A DNA stretch of 64,000 nt, from contig JBFIHG010000006.1 in the NCBI GenBank assembly GCA_041601945.1, positions 1-64,000 of the forward strand. Reading direction: 5' to 3'. Positions within the stretch are counted from its first letter, which is position 1. Each line of letters begins with the position of its first letter. The position numbers were made by a program, and so were the translations under genes. Below the pieces are notes generated by a model. It was not told the origin of the DNA and did no database searches. It worked only from the letters and a program-made list of their open reading frames with translations. The DNA comes from JBFJKD01 sp041601945. GTDB taxonomy: Bacteria > Pseudomonadota > Gammaproteobacteria > Pseudomonadales > Porticoccaceae. Positions 35,854 to 43,229 of the stretch are shown here, one piece after another.

Positions 35854-36186
35854 ATGGCCAAAGATCCCATTTACAAGGTAATTTTCTTCAATCAGGGGCA
35901 GGTGTACGAGCTCTACGCGCGACACGTTTACCAAAGTGATTTGATGGGCTTTCTCGAAGTCGAGGAGTTCCTGTTTGGCGAGCGTTCGCAAATGATTGTC
36001 GATCCCGCCGAAGAAAAGTTGAAAAACGAATTTTCCTCCGTCAAGCGTAGCTTCATTCCCCTGCACAGCGTGTTGCGTATCGATGAAGTGGAAAAAGAGG
36101 GCGCCTGCAAGATTAGCGAGGCCAGAGCTGGCAACGTGACACCTTTCCCCTTCCCCTCGCTGGCGCCCAAACCGAAATCGGATTAA
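35854..36186 (+). CDS. DUF1820 family protein
   Basis: A 110-aa protein starting MAKDPIYKVIFFNQGQVYEL with FLEVEEFLFGERSQMIVDPAEEKL and FIPLHSVLRIDEV, matching the DUF1820 family that is common in Pseudomonas and relatives, where the gene also neighbours miaB (PA3979 beside PA3980). Function is unknown; no membrane segment or catalytic motif is visible. ATG 35854 is chosen over in-frame codons further upstream, which have no homology. Divergent from miaB. Confidence 0.88.
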   Translation: MAKDPIYKVIFFNQGQVYELYARHVYQSDLMGFLEVEEFLFGERSQMIVDPAEEKLKNEFSSVKRSFIPLHSVLRIDEVEKEGACKISEARAGNVTPFPFPSLAPKPKSD

Positions 36187-36276
36187 ATCCCTTTGGTGGC
36201 AGCGCTTGCGGTGTTGTGCGGGTGCGCACACTGGACAGGTAACTAACGCGCATAAATCAGACGCAACGCCGAACTG

Positions 36277-36654
36277 GTGTCGGTGCGTGGCGCCCGATGT
36301 CCTACACTCAAAGAGTCTACTATTGACTGGGGCCGTTGGCTAACGGGTCAGCGGGCTGTTCACAAATACGGGGTGTTAAGGGTGAAAGCGATAACTGCGT
36401 TACTGCTGCTAATGGCGCTCTACCTGTTCTACCCCACCTTTGACTTATGGATCAAAACGGACCCCTTCGCGTCTGGTTATCGTGCGGGCGCGAGTGGCTT
36501 TGTCACATTGAACCGTTGTCGGGCCGCCGCTCAGGCTACGGGCGCGGATGAGTTTCGCTGTGAGAAGAATGTCCGGTGGCGTGGATTATTTGATACGTTT
36601 CGCCAGCGGGACCCGGAGATTAGAGAGTTACACCGGGAGTTCGCCGAACCCTGA
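36277..36654 (+). CDS. Small predicted membrane protein, unknown
   Basis: Not recognised. The reading frame gives up to 125 aa with one hydrophobic segment (about 39-53, ITALLLLMALYLFYP) followed by a soluble, Arg- and Cys-containing tail (CRAAAQATGADEFRCEKN). The start is uncertain: ATG at 36277, or GTG at 36373 or 36382 just before the membrane segment, which would give a more normal short N-region. It lies between the DUF1820 gene and the SPOR gene, converging on the latter. Confidence 0.5.
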   Translation: MSVRGARCPTLKESTIDWGRWLTGQRAVHKYGVLRVKAITALLLLMALYLFYPTFDLWIKTDPFASGYRAGASGFVTLNRCRAAAQATGADEFRCEKNVRWRGLFDTFRQRDPEIRELHREFAEP

Positions 36655-36688
36655 TTCGCTGGTGTAGCACTGTTCACAGTCGGCGGCG

Positions 36689-37636
36689 CTATTCCTGGGC
36701 AACCCACAGGCCGCCCAGGCCGAGAATTGATTGCAGTCGCATCGCTTCCTGTTCGGCGAGGGCCTGGGATTTGAAACCCTGTAAACGCACCCGATAGAGC
36801 ACCTGATTGTCTACGTTAACCATCGACAACCCTGCTTTTACGCCATTGTTAGCCAGCGATGCGATCAGATTGCGCGCGGATTTCTTGTGGGACAAAGTGG
36901 CAATATTCAGTACCCAGCCGGGCGCGACTGCAGGGGGGCTTGGTGCTGCAGCTGCGCCTTGAGATGTCGCGGCGGTCGATGCCAGTAACTGGGCCGCATG
37001 CTGTTCAATGCGCTGCTCTACGCTGGCCAGTCGTTGTTCCAGTTCTTTGATCGTTTTTTGCGGATGTTGTTGATCTGCGCTGGAAGTTGTTTGCGTGGCG
37101 AGGATCAACGGAGGTGCGAGATTAGACCCGGAGGGTACTGGTTTAGCAAATGCGCGGGCCAATGCAGACAGGCGGACGTCCATCTGCGCCAGTCGGGCAC
37201 GATCTGCGGCCATCGTAGCCTGCCAATCCTGAGCATAGAGTGCGACCCATGCGGCAATGCCGAGAGTCAGTGCCAGCACCAGCAATGGCGCGAACCGCGG
37301 TGGATACATCGCTGTGCTAACGCGATGGGTTGGGTGTTGTTCAGTCGGCGGTGCGCTGGCTGCAGCGGTGGTCGATACGGGAGCGCTCGTAGCGGCAGAA
37401 GCTGGCGGTTCGAACATGCTTGCCCCGGTCCTCGTGCGGGGTATATCTACAGGTGGCTCTGGGTTGGGCGCTACCAATGCTGGGTTGAGATTCCTGTTGT
37501 TGCCTGAACTATTCTCAGACCAGTTCCCGTAGCGGTAATCGGACCCGCGGCTTAAATTTTCGGCGGGTTGGTCCACGGGCTGCCGTTGCGGAGCGGTCCC
37601 GTCAAGAGGTTGTCCTTGTAGAGCGGATAAAATCAT
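36689..37636 (-). CDS. SPOR-domain inner-membrane protein
   Basis: A 315-aa bitopic protein: a cytoplasmic Pro/Ala-rich region (1-110), one membrane helix (about 114-134, FAPLLVLALTLGIAAWVALY), a short coiled-coil stretch (195-220, IKELEQRLASVEQRI), and a C-terminal SPOR-like domain (239-315, GWVLNIATLSHKKSARNLI ... YRVRLQGFKSQALAEQEA). SPOR domains bind denuded glycan strands at the division septum. The family member is not identified. It diverges from the first diguanylate cyclase gene. The ATG at 37636 has only a weak ribosome-binding site. Confidence 0.75.
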   Translation of the reverse strand: MILSALQGQPLDGTAPQRQPVDQPAENLSRGSDYRYGNWSENSSGNNRNLNPALVAPNPEPPVDIPRTRTGASMFEPPASAATSAPVSTTAAASAPPTEQHPTHRVSTAMYPPRFAPLLVLALTLGIAAWVALYAQDWQATMAADRARLAQMDVRLSALARAFAKPVPSGSNLAPPLILATQTTSSADQQHPQKTIKELEQRLASVEQRIEQHAAQLLASTAATSQGAAAAPSPPAVAPGWVLNIATLSHKKSARNLIASLANNGVKAGLSMVNVDNQVLYRVRLQGFKSQALAEQEAMRLQSILGLGGLWVAQE

Positions 37637-37670
37637 AAGAGCTTCATTTATGTCCGTGTCGCTAGAAACT

Positions 37671-37697
37671 CAAGTAATGCACGAAGCATGCCGATAA
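37671..37697 (+). promoter_or_regulatory. Sigma-28 (FliA) promoter of the diguanylate cyclase gene
   Basis: CAAG (37671-37674), 15 nt, then GCCGATAA (37690-37697). The -10 is a perfect FliA element and CAAG matches the TCAAG-type -35 used by Pseudomonas FliA; spacing equals that of the fliC and flgM promoters in this window. RNA would start near 37703, about 170 nt before the GTG at 37876. Confidence 0.7.
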
Positions 37698-37764
37698 AGA
37701 GTTGCCAACTTTTTCGCAAAATCTCGCACATGGGTGCTCCATTCGCCCATTGATGGAGATAAAA

Positions 37765-37827
37765 ATGACGGAATGCTGGCGGCGTGCAGGGCCTGAAGTT
37801 ATTTTTTTGTCGCTTTCTTGGAGATGA
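37765..37827 (+). CDS. Putative 20-codon leader ORF before the diguanylate cyclase
   Basis: ATG at 37765 preceded by GGAG with a 6-nt gap (37755-37758), running to TGA at 37825-37827. The peptide is MTECWRRAGPEVIFLSLSWR. It lies in the predicted leader downstream of the sigma-28 promoter and its stop falls at the loop of a hairpin (37811-37848). No known leader peptide is recognised; it could be chance. Confidence 0.35.
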   Translation: MTECWRRAGPEVIFLSLSWR

Positions 37828-37848
37828 GCAGGCAAAACAAAGAAAGCG
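37811..37848 (+). promoter_or_regulatory. Leader hairpin just upstream of the diguanylate cyclase start
   Basis: Perfect 9-bp inverted repeat CGCTTTCTT (37811-37819) and AAGAAAGCG (37840-37848) with a 20-nt loop. It overlaps the end of the 20-codon upstream ORF and lies 12 nt before the GGGGAGA ribosome-binding site (37861-37867). No T-run follows, so it is not a terminator. Confidence 0.5.
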
Positions 37849-37875
37849 TCCAAAAGTCCCGGGGAGAAACTGGCA

Positions 37876-39444
37876 GTGACAGAAGCAAAAGACGACAGAA
37901 GAGCTAAGACCGACAAAAAAGTTGCCTCGGATCCGAAAGATTCCTTGCTACGGCGTATCTGTATCGAGCTGAGTTTTTTGGCCGAAGGGGAAAGGGATCT
38001 TCCCCATGAAGTCGTCGCTCGCCTGCGCTCGGTTTTGCGTAAGGATGCGTACTATAGTGACCTCGAAATGGCCGCCACTCCTTTTTTTGATGCGCTGGTA
38101 AACCGGCGCCATCTTAAACGCCCACATATGCACGAATCTAGCGAGCTGGAACTGGTGCAGGCGTTGGTTGAGAACATACCGGCGCACCAGAATTCTGAAT
38201 TTACCCAGTTAAAAATTGCTGCAGATGAAGCCCGTTCTCTGCAGGAAGCTATGGCGGTGGTGCGCCGAGCTGGTTGGTTGTTGGCCAAACTTGCGTCCTC
38301 CACCGATACCGTGCCGACGTTGGCAGACGGGAGCCTGGACAATTTCGTGCGGTCCCGCGGGGCAGCGCGTCGCGTCACCGACCGCGCGCTGTCGCAACCA
38401 GCTCAGTCCATCTTGCGGGCGCTCAAACCCATGCTTGAACGGGCGCTGGCGGAGCTGGTGAAGCTAGAGGAAAGTACGGTACAGGCGCAGGCGCTGCAGG
38501 GAAGATTGCAGGCGGTGGGCAGTGTTGAGGATTTGCAGATTACTCTGGAGCAAACTCTAGAGCTATTCGCAGACCAGGCGGCGCGCATTAATGAAGAACG
38601 GCGGGAGACCGAAAATTTTCTCACACAGCTATGCGCCGAAGTCCGGACTATTGGCTCGAGCATGACGCACCTTACCGATAACGAAGAATTATCACAGGGT
38701 GTGCAACGGTTCCAAAAGGAGCTCGAAGTGCATTTGCTCGACATCGAAGCCGCGGCGCGGACCCAAGCCAAAACAACGGATTTGAACCGGATGATTGGGG
38801 GTAGTGTAAAACGCATTGTCGAGGACTGCGTACTGTTAGCGGAACAGCAAGAAGCATACGTTGAACACGTACGCAACTTGGCCGAAGAGGTGAAAAGTAA
38901 GACGTCCAAAATGGAGAAAGAGATAGAGGATCTCCGTGTTCAGGTGGGGCAACGGCAACATCTGATGATGATAGATCCACTGACTCAGGTGGCGAATCGC
39001 TACGGCTACGAACTACGCGTTGAAGATGAGTATGCTCGCTGCCGCAGGCTAGGTTACCCACTGTCTCTTGTGGTGGTCGACGTTGATCAATTTAAGGCGA
39101 TTAATGACAGATATGGTCACCGGGCGGGGGATAGAATACTTAAGGAAGTGGCAAATATAATGAAATTGCGACTTCGCGTCACTGACCACGTCTCTCGCTT
39201 TGGCGGCGACGAATTTGTGCTGTTACTACCTGATACTTCCTATGTGGGCGCAGTGAAATTGATGATGGATTTAAAAGATATTGTCGCGGCGCGTAAGTTT
39301 CGTCATGACGGAATGCCTGTCGTAGTGCAAATTTCTTGCGGTGCGGCGGAAATGACAGTTGACGATACGCCGGAAACGACCTTTGAAAGGGCCGATCGGG
39401 AAATGTTCCGTGACAAAAGGGCCGCGCCGACGCGGGCGCAGTAG
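37876..39444 (+). CDS. Diguanylate cyclase with intact GGDEF and I-site
   Basis: Makes cyclic di-GMP from two GTP. The 522-aa protein has an N-terminal helical region (about 25-200) of unidentified family, a coiled-coil middle (200-360) and a C-terminal GGDEF domain (365-515) with DPLTQVANRYGYE, GGDEF at 443-447 and the inhibitory RxxD (RVTD, 434-437) exactly five residues before it. No membrane helix is seen, so it is probably cytosolic. Start is GTG 37876 with GGGGAGA 8 nt upstream. A sigma-28 promoter upstream puts it in the flagellar regulon by inference. It converges on a second cyclase gene. Confidence 0.93.
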   Translation: MTEAKDDRRAKTDKKVASDPKDSLLRRICIELSFLAEGERDLPHEVVARLRSVLRKDAYYSDLEMAATPFFDALVNRRHLKRPHMHESSELELVQALVENIPAHQNSEFTQLKIAADEARSLQEAMAVVRRAGWLLAKLASSTDTVPTLADGSLDNFVRSRGAARRVTDRALSQPAQSILRALKPMLERALAELVKLEESTVQAQALQGRLQAVGSVEDLQITLEQTLELFADQAARINEERRETENFLTQLCAEVRTIGSSMTHLTDNEELSQGVQRFQKELEVHLLDIEAAARTQAKTTDLNRMIGGSVKRIVEDCVLLAEQQEAYVEHVRNLAEEVKSKTSKMEKEIEDLRVQVGQRQHLMMIDPLTQVANRYGYELRVEDEYARCRRLGYPLSLVVVDVDQFKAINDRYGHRAGDRILKEVANIMKLRLRVTDHVSRFGGDEFVLLLPDTSYVGAVKLMMDLKDIVAARKFRHDGMPVVVQISCGAAEMTVDDTPETTFERADREMFRDKRAAPTRAQ

Positions 39445-39461
39445 CTACACCAGAAATCACG

Positions 39462-40364
39462 TTACTCGCCGTCCGGGTCGGCCGCATGCAACTGGTTACG
39501 ACCCGAGTTTTTGGCCCTGTACAAAGCACGGTCCGCTTTGCGGATCAGCGACAACAAGTCGTCACCCTCTTTCAGGGCTGCCGCGCCCAGGCTGGCGGTG
39601 ATAGTTATGGCATTGCCCTCGTAGGAAAGTGGTGTGGAGGCCAGTGTTTTACGGATCCTTTCTCCGGCGATTTTGGCCTGCTTCAGGGTAGTCGCTGGAA
39701 GCATCAGTAAGAATTCCTCGCCGCCAAACCGAAATGCCGTATTAGATAACCGCATGGTGCGTTCCAGCAGGGCGGAAACCTGTACCAGCAAGGTGTCCCC
39801 TGCGGCGTGCCCCCAGGTATCGTTGATTGTCTTGAAGTGATCGATGTCAATCAGCAGGACCGACAGGGGAGTTCCCTGCCGTTTAGCGCGCTCCAGTTCA
39901 ATCGGAAACAGTTGCTCCATGGCGTGGCGATTAAATAACCCGGTCATGGTGTCGGTCATGGCATTTTTCACAGCTGAGCGGTATTGCAGAGCATTGCGTA
40001 GTTGGTACAGCAGTGCGCTTAGCGACTTTTCGATAACAAATAATTCTTCTTCACTAAATGGTTGACGTCGGCTGAAAGTAATTTCACCCAGGCAGGTTGC
40101 ATCGATGGCTAACTGATAGGTGCAGGTGTGGTGTCTATTCTGCCCAGAGGAAAAATGTAAGTGTTCCGCTGGGAATTCATACTCCAGGCCGTCGAAAGAA
40201 ATAATAGCGCTAAGCTCTGCATCGAACATCGTCAACAGGGCTTGTGGGTCAATCACGGTTTGAAAGCGCTGATGCAAACGCAAAATATCTGGCTGACTGA
40301 GTTTGCGCGGTACCGCCTCTTTGGCGATACCGCTGCTATGCAACGCTCGTGTAATGCTACGCAT
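39462..40364 (-). CDS. Diguanylate cyclase with GAF-like N-domain, I-site degenerate
   Basis: A 300-aa protein with an N-terminal sensory region (about 25-125, GAF-like by layout: LHQRFQTVIDPQALLTMFDA) and a C-terminal GGDEF domain containing DTMTGLFNRHAMEQ, GGEEF at 214-218 and GRNQLHAA at the end. Active-site residues are present, but the I-site position reads RLSN (205-208) rather than RxxD, so product inhibition may be lost. ATG 40364 is chosen because AGGAG lies 8 nt upstream; the frame extends to 40430 without such a site. No membrane segment. Confidence 0.92.
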   Translation of the reverse strand: MRSITRALHSSGIAKEAVPRKLSQPDILRLHQRFQTVIDPQALLTMFDAELSAIISFDGLEYEFPAEHLHFSSGQNRHHTCTYQLAIDATCLGEITFSRRQPFSEEELFVIEKSLSALLYQLRNALQYRSAVKNAMTDTMTGLFNRHAMEQLFPIELERAKRQGTPLSVLLIDIDHFKTINDTWGHAAGDTLLVQVSALLERTMRLSNTAFRFGGEEFLLMLPATTLKQAKIAGERIRKTLASTPLSYEGNAITITASLGAAALKEGDDLLSLIRKADRALYRAKNSGRNQLHAADPDGE

Positions 40365-40668
40365 ATTTTTTCTCCTGGCTCCTGCCCCCCGCGGGCGAAG
40401 TCGGCTACCGTGGGCAGCAGGAGAAAACATGCAAGATGTTGGCCAATTAACGTAAAAAAGCGTTTAAGCACTAAATTCGGCCGTCAATCCTCTGGGATTC
40501 GGAAAGCCGTCAAAATATTGGCGCTTGAGAGCGGGGAGTTTGTCGGTTTATCGTACATCTGTAATGCGGAGTGCGACAAACTAACGGCAGGCGAAAGATT
40601 GGTAAGAGTTGGCAGATAAAGATGTTCGAATGTCTGGTTGTGGTGGGGTTGCGCGGCCGGGCAAACGA
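40365..40668 (-). other. Leader region of the second diguanylate cyclase
   Basis: About 300 nt between the cyclase start and the flgN stop, with no ORF I would support. Next to the cyclase, the minus strand carries CTCCTG (40418-40423), which can pair either with CAGGAG at 40379-40384 or with the near-identical Shine-Dalgarno CCAGGAG (40372-40378). Further upstream the octamer TTGACGGC occurs twice about 28 nt apart. No clear promoter or terminator is visible. Confidence 0.45.
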
Positions 40669-41157
40669 TCAGGCTTTTGCCACAGTTTGGGGGCGGGCGC
40701 TGCTGTGTGCGTTGCCGGTTGCGCCGTACAGCTGGACGTCGTCGAGATAACCCTGCTTAAGAATTTGCAGGGCGCGGCCGGTAGTTAGTTCGCCGCGATG
40801 GATTGCGGCGCCAATGCGGCGATTTTTTTCCTGGCAGTGCGCGATGATGTCCTGTAGTTCATTCCACAATGTCGTGCTGATTGCGGCGGGCTGGGTCTTG
40901 CTAAGTGCAGTTAGACCCGCGCGGCCGGTAGCCAAATCGTTATCGGTAAGTAGCGCATCTCGCTGCAGGCCCACCCGTTGCAGTTCATCAGCAGTGGCTA
41001 ATTTGTTGATACCCGCTTGCTGCAAGCCCTCGAGATCCCGGGTTTCAATACAGTAGTATTCCCGTTCCAGCAGTGCTTCGAGATTACGGGCACAGGCAAT
41101 TTCGCTGCTCAGCAGGGCGGCCAGTGGCTCGTCTAATGAATGCGGATTCAACGACAT
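40669..41157 (-). CDS. flgN: Flagellar chaperone FlgN
   Basis: FlgN binds the hook-filament junction proteins FlgK and FlgL and escorts them to the export gate. The 162-aa, largely helical protein starts MSLNPHSLDEPLAALLSSEI and has REYYCIETRDLEGLQQAGINKLA, a FlgN_like pattern. Identification rests on this pattern and on its place directly after flgM. It is the last gene of the minus-strand flgA-flgM-flgN set. Confidence 0.87.
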   Translation of the reverse strand: MSLNPHSLDEPLAALLSSEIACARNLEALLEREYYCIETRDLEGLQQAGINKLATADELQRVGLQRDALLTDNDLATGRAGLTALSKTQPAAISTTLWNELQDIIAHCQEKNRRIGAAIHRGELTTGRALQILKQGYLDDVQLYGATGNAHSSARPQTVAKA

Positions 41158-41213
41158 TTGAATAGTGCCCGTGAGATTTGGAATAACGGCAATCTGGATT
41201 GTTGCAGGTCAGT

Positions 41214-41525
41214 CTACAACAACGTTTTCTCGAACTTGATCAGATTGCTGGCAATCCGCTCCGGGTCCACTTTGTAGGTGCCTTCCAGCAGGGCTTTACG
41301 CACCAGCGCCACCCGCTGGGCATCGACCACCGGAATATCCGCGGCGGCTTTCTCCATTTGCCGCAAGTTCTCAGCGGCATGGGTTACGGTAACCGTTTCC
41401 GCGCCGCGGGCGTTCGCCGTTGAGCTATTGCCCAGTTCTTTTTGGGCAATGCCGTTGTCTTTGTTTCGCTGACCATCCACCACAGCGGGTTGAGTGGGTC
41501 GGAGCGAATTTACTTCAATGGCCAT
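41214..41525 (-). CDS. flgM: Anti-sigma-28 factor FlgM
   Basis: Binds and inhibits FliA (sigma-28) until it is exported through the completed hook. The 103-aa protein starts MAIEVNSLRP, has a disordered middle, and the C-terminal sigma-binding part ADIPVVDAQRVALVRKALLE then GTYKVDPERIASNLIKFE. ATG 41525 has AAAGGA about 8 nt upstream and is preferred over GTG 41531. A sigma-28 promoter lies just upstream, so FliA would drive its own inhibitor. Confidence 0.95.
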   Translation of the reverse strand: MAIEVNSLRPTQPAVVDGQRNKDNGIAQKELGNSSTANARGAETVTVTHAAENLRQMEKAAADIPVVDAQRVALVRKALLEGTYKVDPERIASNLIKFEKTLL

Positions 41526-41564
41526 GTGCACTGTCCTTTAATGAAAGTAATCCTTGCAGGTGAA

Positions 41565-41591
41565 GTATCGGCATTTTGTCATAAACCTTTA
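41565..41591 (-). promoter_or_regulatory. Sigma-28 (FliA) promoter of flgM-flgN
   Basis: Minus strand: TAAA (41588-41591), 15 nt, GCCGATAC (41565-41572). It differs from the consensus GCCGATAA by one base and has the correct spacing. The start point would be roughly 35 nt before the flgM ATG. Such a promoter inside flgA-flgM spacing is known in many polar-flagellate bacteria. Confidence 0.8.
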
Positions 41592-41625
41592 GGGTTTTCT
41601 ATTTGCGATAACAGTGGCCAATGCA

Positions 41626-42378
41626 TCAGTCGACGCGCACCGTGCCATCCGCCAACACCAATCCTTCCACTACTCTTTTTGACGCCGGGTTCTGAACTTT
41701 TACACGATCGCCTTCCACGCCATCGGTCAGTGCTTTACCCGAACTTCTGACATCAATGCCCGGCCCCTGGGCCAGCAGACTAACTAGTTGGCCACGGCGT
41801 ACCAGGCGCGGTGCTGCGATCACGTTTAGCGTTATCACCTCGCCGGCCACCAGTGACCGGGATAGCTGCTTACCCAGTGCTTGCTGGAGTTCAACCAGAT
41901 ATCCGGCGGGCAACTGTTTGATCCCGTGGCGGGCAATTTGCAGATCACCAGAACCTAAGATGGTCCCCCGGGACAGCGGCCGAGCGGTGACGGGTACGTC
42001 CAGATAAGCGTCGAGCTGAACCGGTACGTACAGGGTCCAGGATCTACCCGTATTACAGCGTATACCCACGGTAGGGTTGTCCGGCAGTTTGGCCCCAGGT
42101 GGCAAAAATGCTTCCAGCACCGAGGTGCAACGGGCTAGGGTTAGCCGCGACTCTATGGCCGCCGCACGCACGTGAACATCGGCAAAGGACTGCAGAGCCG
42201 GATGGGTTTGCACATACGCTTCGGCGCGGTCGCGGATGGCCTCGTGGCTCTGATAAGCGGGGTCGCTTTGCCCGTAACCGGGTGCGCCGCACAGCATGAG
42301 CAGCAGCCAGGTCACCGCGACACTCGGTGCTGGCGGCCGACCACGGCCGTGTAGCTGTACGTTTCCACCGTCGTTCAT
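41626..42378 (-). CDS. flgA: Flagella basal body P-ring formation protein FlgA
   Basis: Periplasmic chaperone for P-ring (FlgI) assembly. From ATG 42378 it is 250 aa with a signal peptide (about 18-36, VTWLLLMLCGAPGYGQ), then an N-domain with two cysteines (LARCTSVLEAF, GIRCNTGRSW) and a C-terminal SAF domain ending GLVLADGTVRVD. The frame is open to 42543, but that start would cover the sigma-54 promoter and lacks a signal peptide at the N-terminus. It diverges from flgB and is followed by flgM. Confidence 0.94.
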   Translation of the reverse strand: MNDGGNVQLHGRGRPPAPSVAVTWLLLMLCGAPGYGQSDPAYQSHEAIRDRAEAYVQTHPALQSFADVHVRAAAIESRLTLARCTSVLEAFLPPGAKLPDNPTVGIRCNTGRSWTLYVPVQLDAYLDVPVTARPLSRGTILGSGDLQIARHGIKQLPAGYLVELQQALGKQLSRSLVAGEVITLNVIAAPRLVRRGQLVSLLAQGPGIDVRSSGKALTDGVEGDRVKVQNPASKRVVEGLVLADGTVRVD

Positions 42379-42538
42379 GTTCTGCTTGTTCCCTGTACGA
42401 CGTTTTTTTGACGTCGAAAACCAACTAAAAACTTGCGTTAAAAATTGTCTAACTAACTGAATTTGAATAATTCTTCCAGCTCTCTTGGCTTCGTCAATTA
42501 GTTTGCTGCGGCAACCCGCATTATCTCTATCGGTAGTA

Positions 42539-42554
42539 AGCAAGCATCGTGCCG
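42539..42554 (-). promoter_or_regulatory. Sigma-54 (RpoN) promoter of flgA
   Basis: Minus strand CGGCACGATGCTTGCT: GGCACG at -24, a 4-nt spacer, TTGCT at -12, with GG and GC ten bases apart. Only the first base differs from TGGCACG-N4-TTGCW. It would give a leader of about 150 nt before the flgA ATG. Confidence 0.8.
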
Positions 42555-42705
42555 ATATCCGCCGACGGGTTTTCCGCAGCGTGTCGGCCGGTTACACGGG
42601 AGAGCCGTCGCACGTTGCCGCCGAGCGGTAATTGATTGCCGCTTTTTGCCGCCGACAAGACCTGTAGAAGCCTTGTTCGGCTGAATAATGGCGAGTTTGC
42701 GAGTA

Positions 42706-42721
42706 TGGCATGGAGCTTGCT
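42706..42721 (+). promoter_or_regulatory. Sigma-54 (RpoN) promoter of the flgBCDE... operon
   Basis: TGGCATGGAGCTTGCT: TGGCA at -24 and TTGCT at -12 with the exact 15-base -24/-12 geometry. It lies 120 nt before flgB and faces it. This is the likely main promoter of the rod/hook operon, which would depend on FleQ or FleR. Confidence 0.85.
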
Positions 42722-42840
42722 CTTTGCTGATTGAGCAAATGCGCAGTGGTTTACCGGGTCAACCTGGGGACAGGTCAACGTCACCCGGGAATGAGTAGCT
42801 AACTACATTACGCACAGACCGACAAAGAGGATGAGTAAAG

Positions 42841-43227
42841 ATGGCCATTGGTTTAGATAACGTTCTCGACCCCCATGCACGGGCGATGCTGGTTCACAAT
42901 CGCCGTGCCGGGCTACTGGCGGCGAATCTGGCCAATTCGGATACCCCTGGTTTCAAAGCGCGGGATATCGACTTTCGCGCGGTGCTCGGTGCCGTTGAGC
43001 ACGGTTCCACCCTGCGCGCCACCCGCGCCCATCATTTTAGTGTGGGGACTGCGGGCGATGGTGAGATTCAATACCGCGTACCCCGGCAGCCGTCCCTGGA
43101 TGGCAACACGGTGGAAACCCAGTCGGAGCAGGTCGCCTTTACCGAAAACGCAATTCGCTACCAGACCAGTCTGCGCTTTATGGATGGTGCGGTTAAATCC
43201 ATTTTGCTGGCGCTACGGGGAGAATAA
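42841..43227 (+). CDS. flgB: Flagellar basal-body rod protein FlgB
   Basis: Proximal rod subunit. The 128-aa protein contains the rod/hook N-terminal pattern RAGLLAANLANSDTPGFKAR (residues 22-41) and a C-terminal amphipathic helix (IRYQTSLRFMDGAVKSILLA). GAGG at 42827-42830 is the ribosome-binding site. First gene of the long plus-strand operon; cheV and cheR, which precede flgB in P. aeruginosa, are absent here. Confidence 0.96.
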   Translation: MAIGLDNVLDPHARAMLVHNRRAGLLAANLANSDTPGFKARDIDFRAVLGAVEHGSTLRATRAHHFSVGTAGDGEIQYRVPRQPSLDGNTVETQSEQVAFTENAIRYQTSLRFMDGAVKSILLALRGE

Positions 43228-43229
43228 CC

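Larger units (their letters stand above)
42379..42840. other. Divergent flgA/flgB regulatory region
   Basis: 462 nt without a gene, bounded by two outward-facing sigma-54 promoters (42539-42554 minus, 42706-42721 plus). Between them TTGCCGC occurs at 42615-42621, 42636-42642 and 42646-42652, spaced 21 and 10 nt (whole helical turns), with an inverted copy at 42508-42514. This is where enhancer sites for FleQ or FleR would be expected; the repeats are a candidate, not a known consensus. Confidence 0.6.

Noticed and set aside
42424..42508. Partial matches to a FleQ-box-like sequence near flgA (around 42436 and 42493)
   Set aside because: Only about 7 of 9 and 9 of 13 positions match my recollection of the consensus, which is expected by chance in AT-rich DNA.
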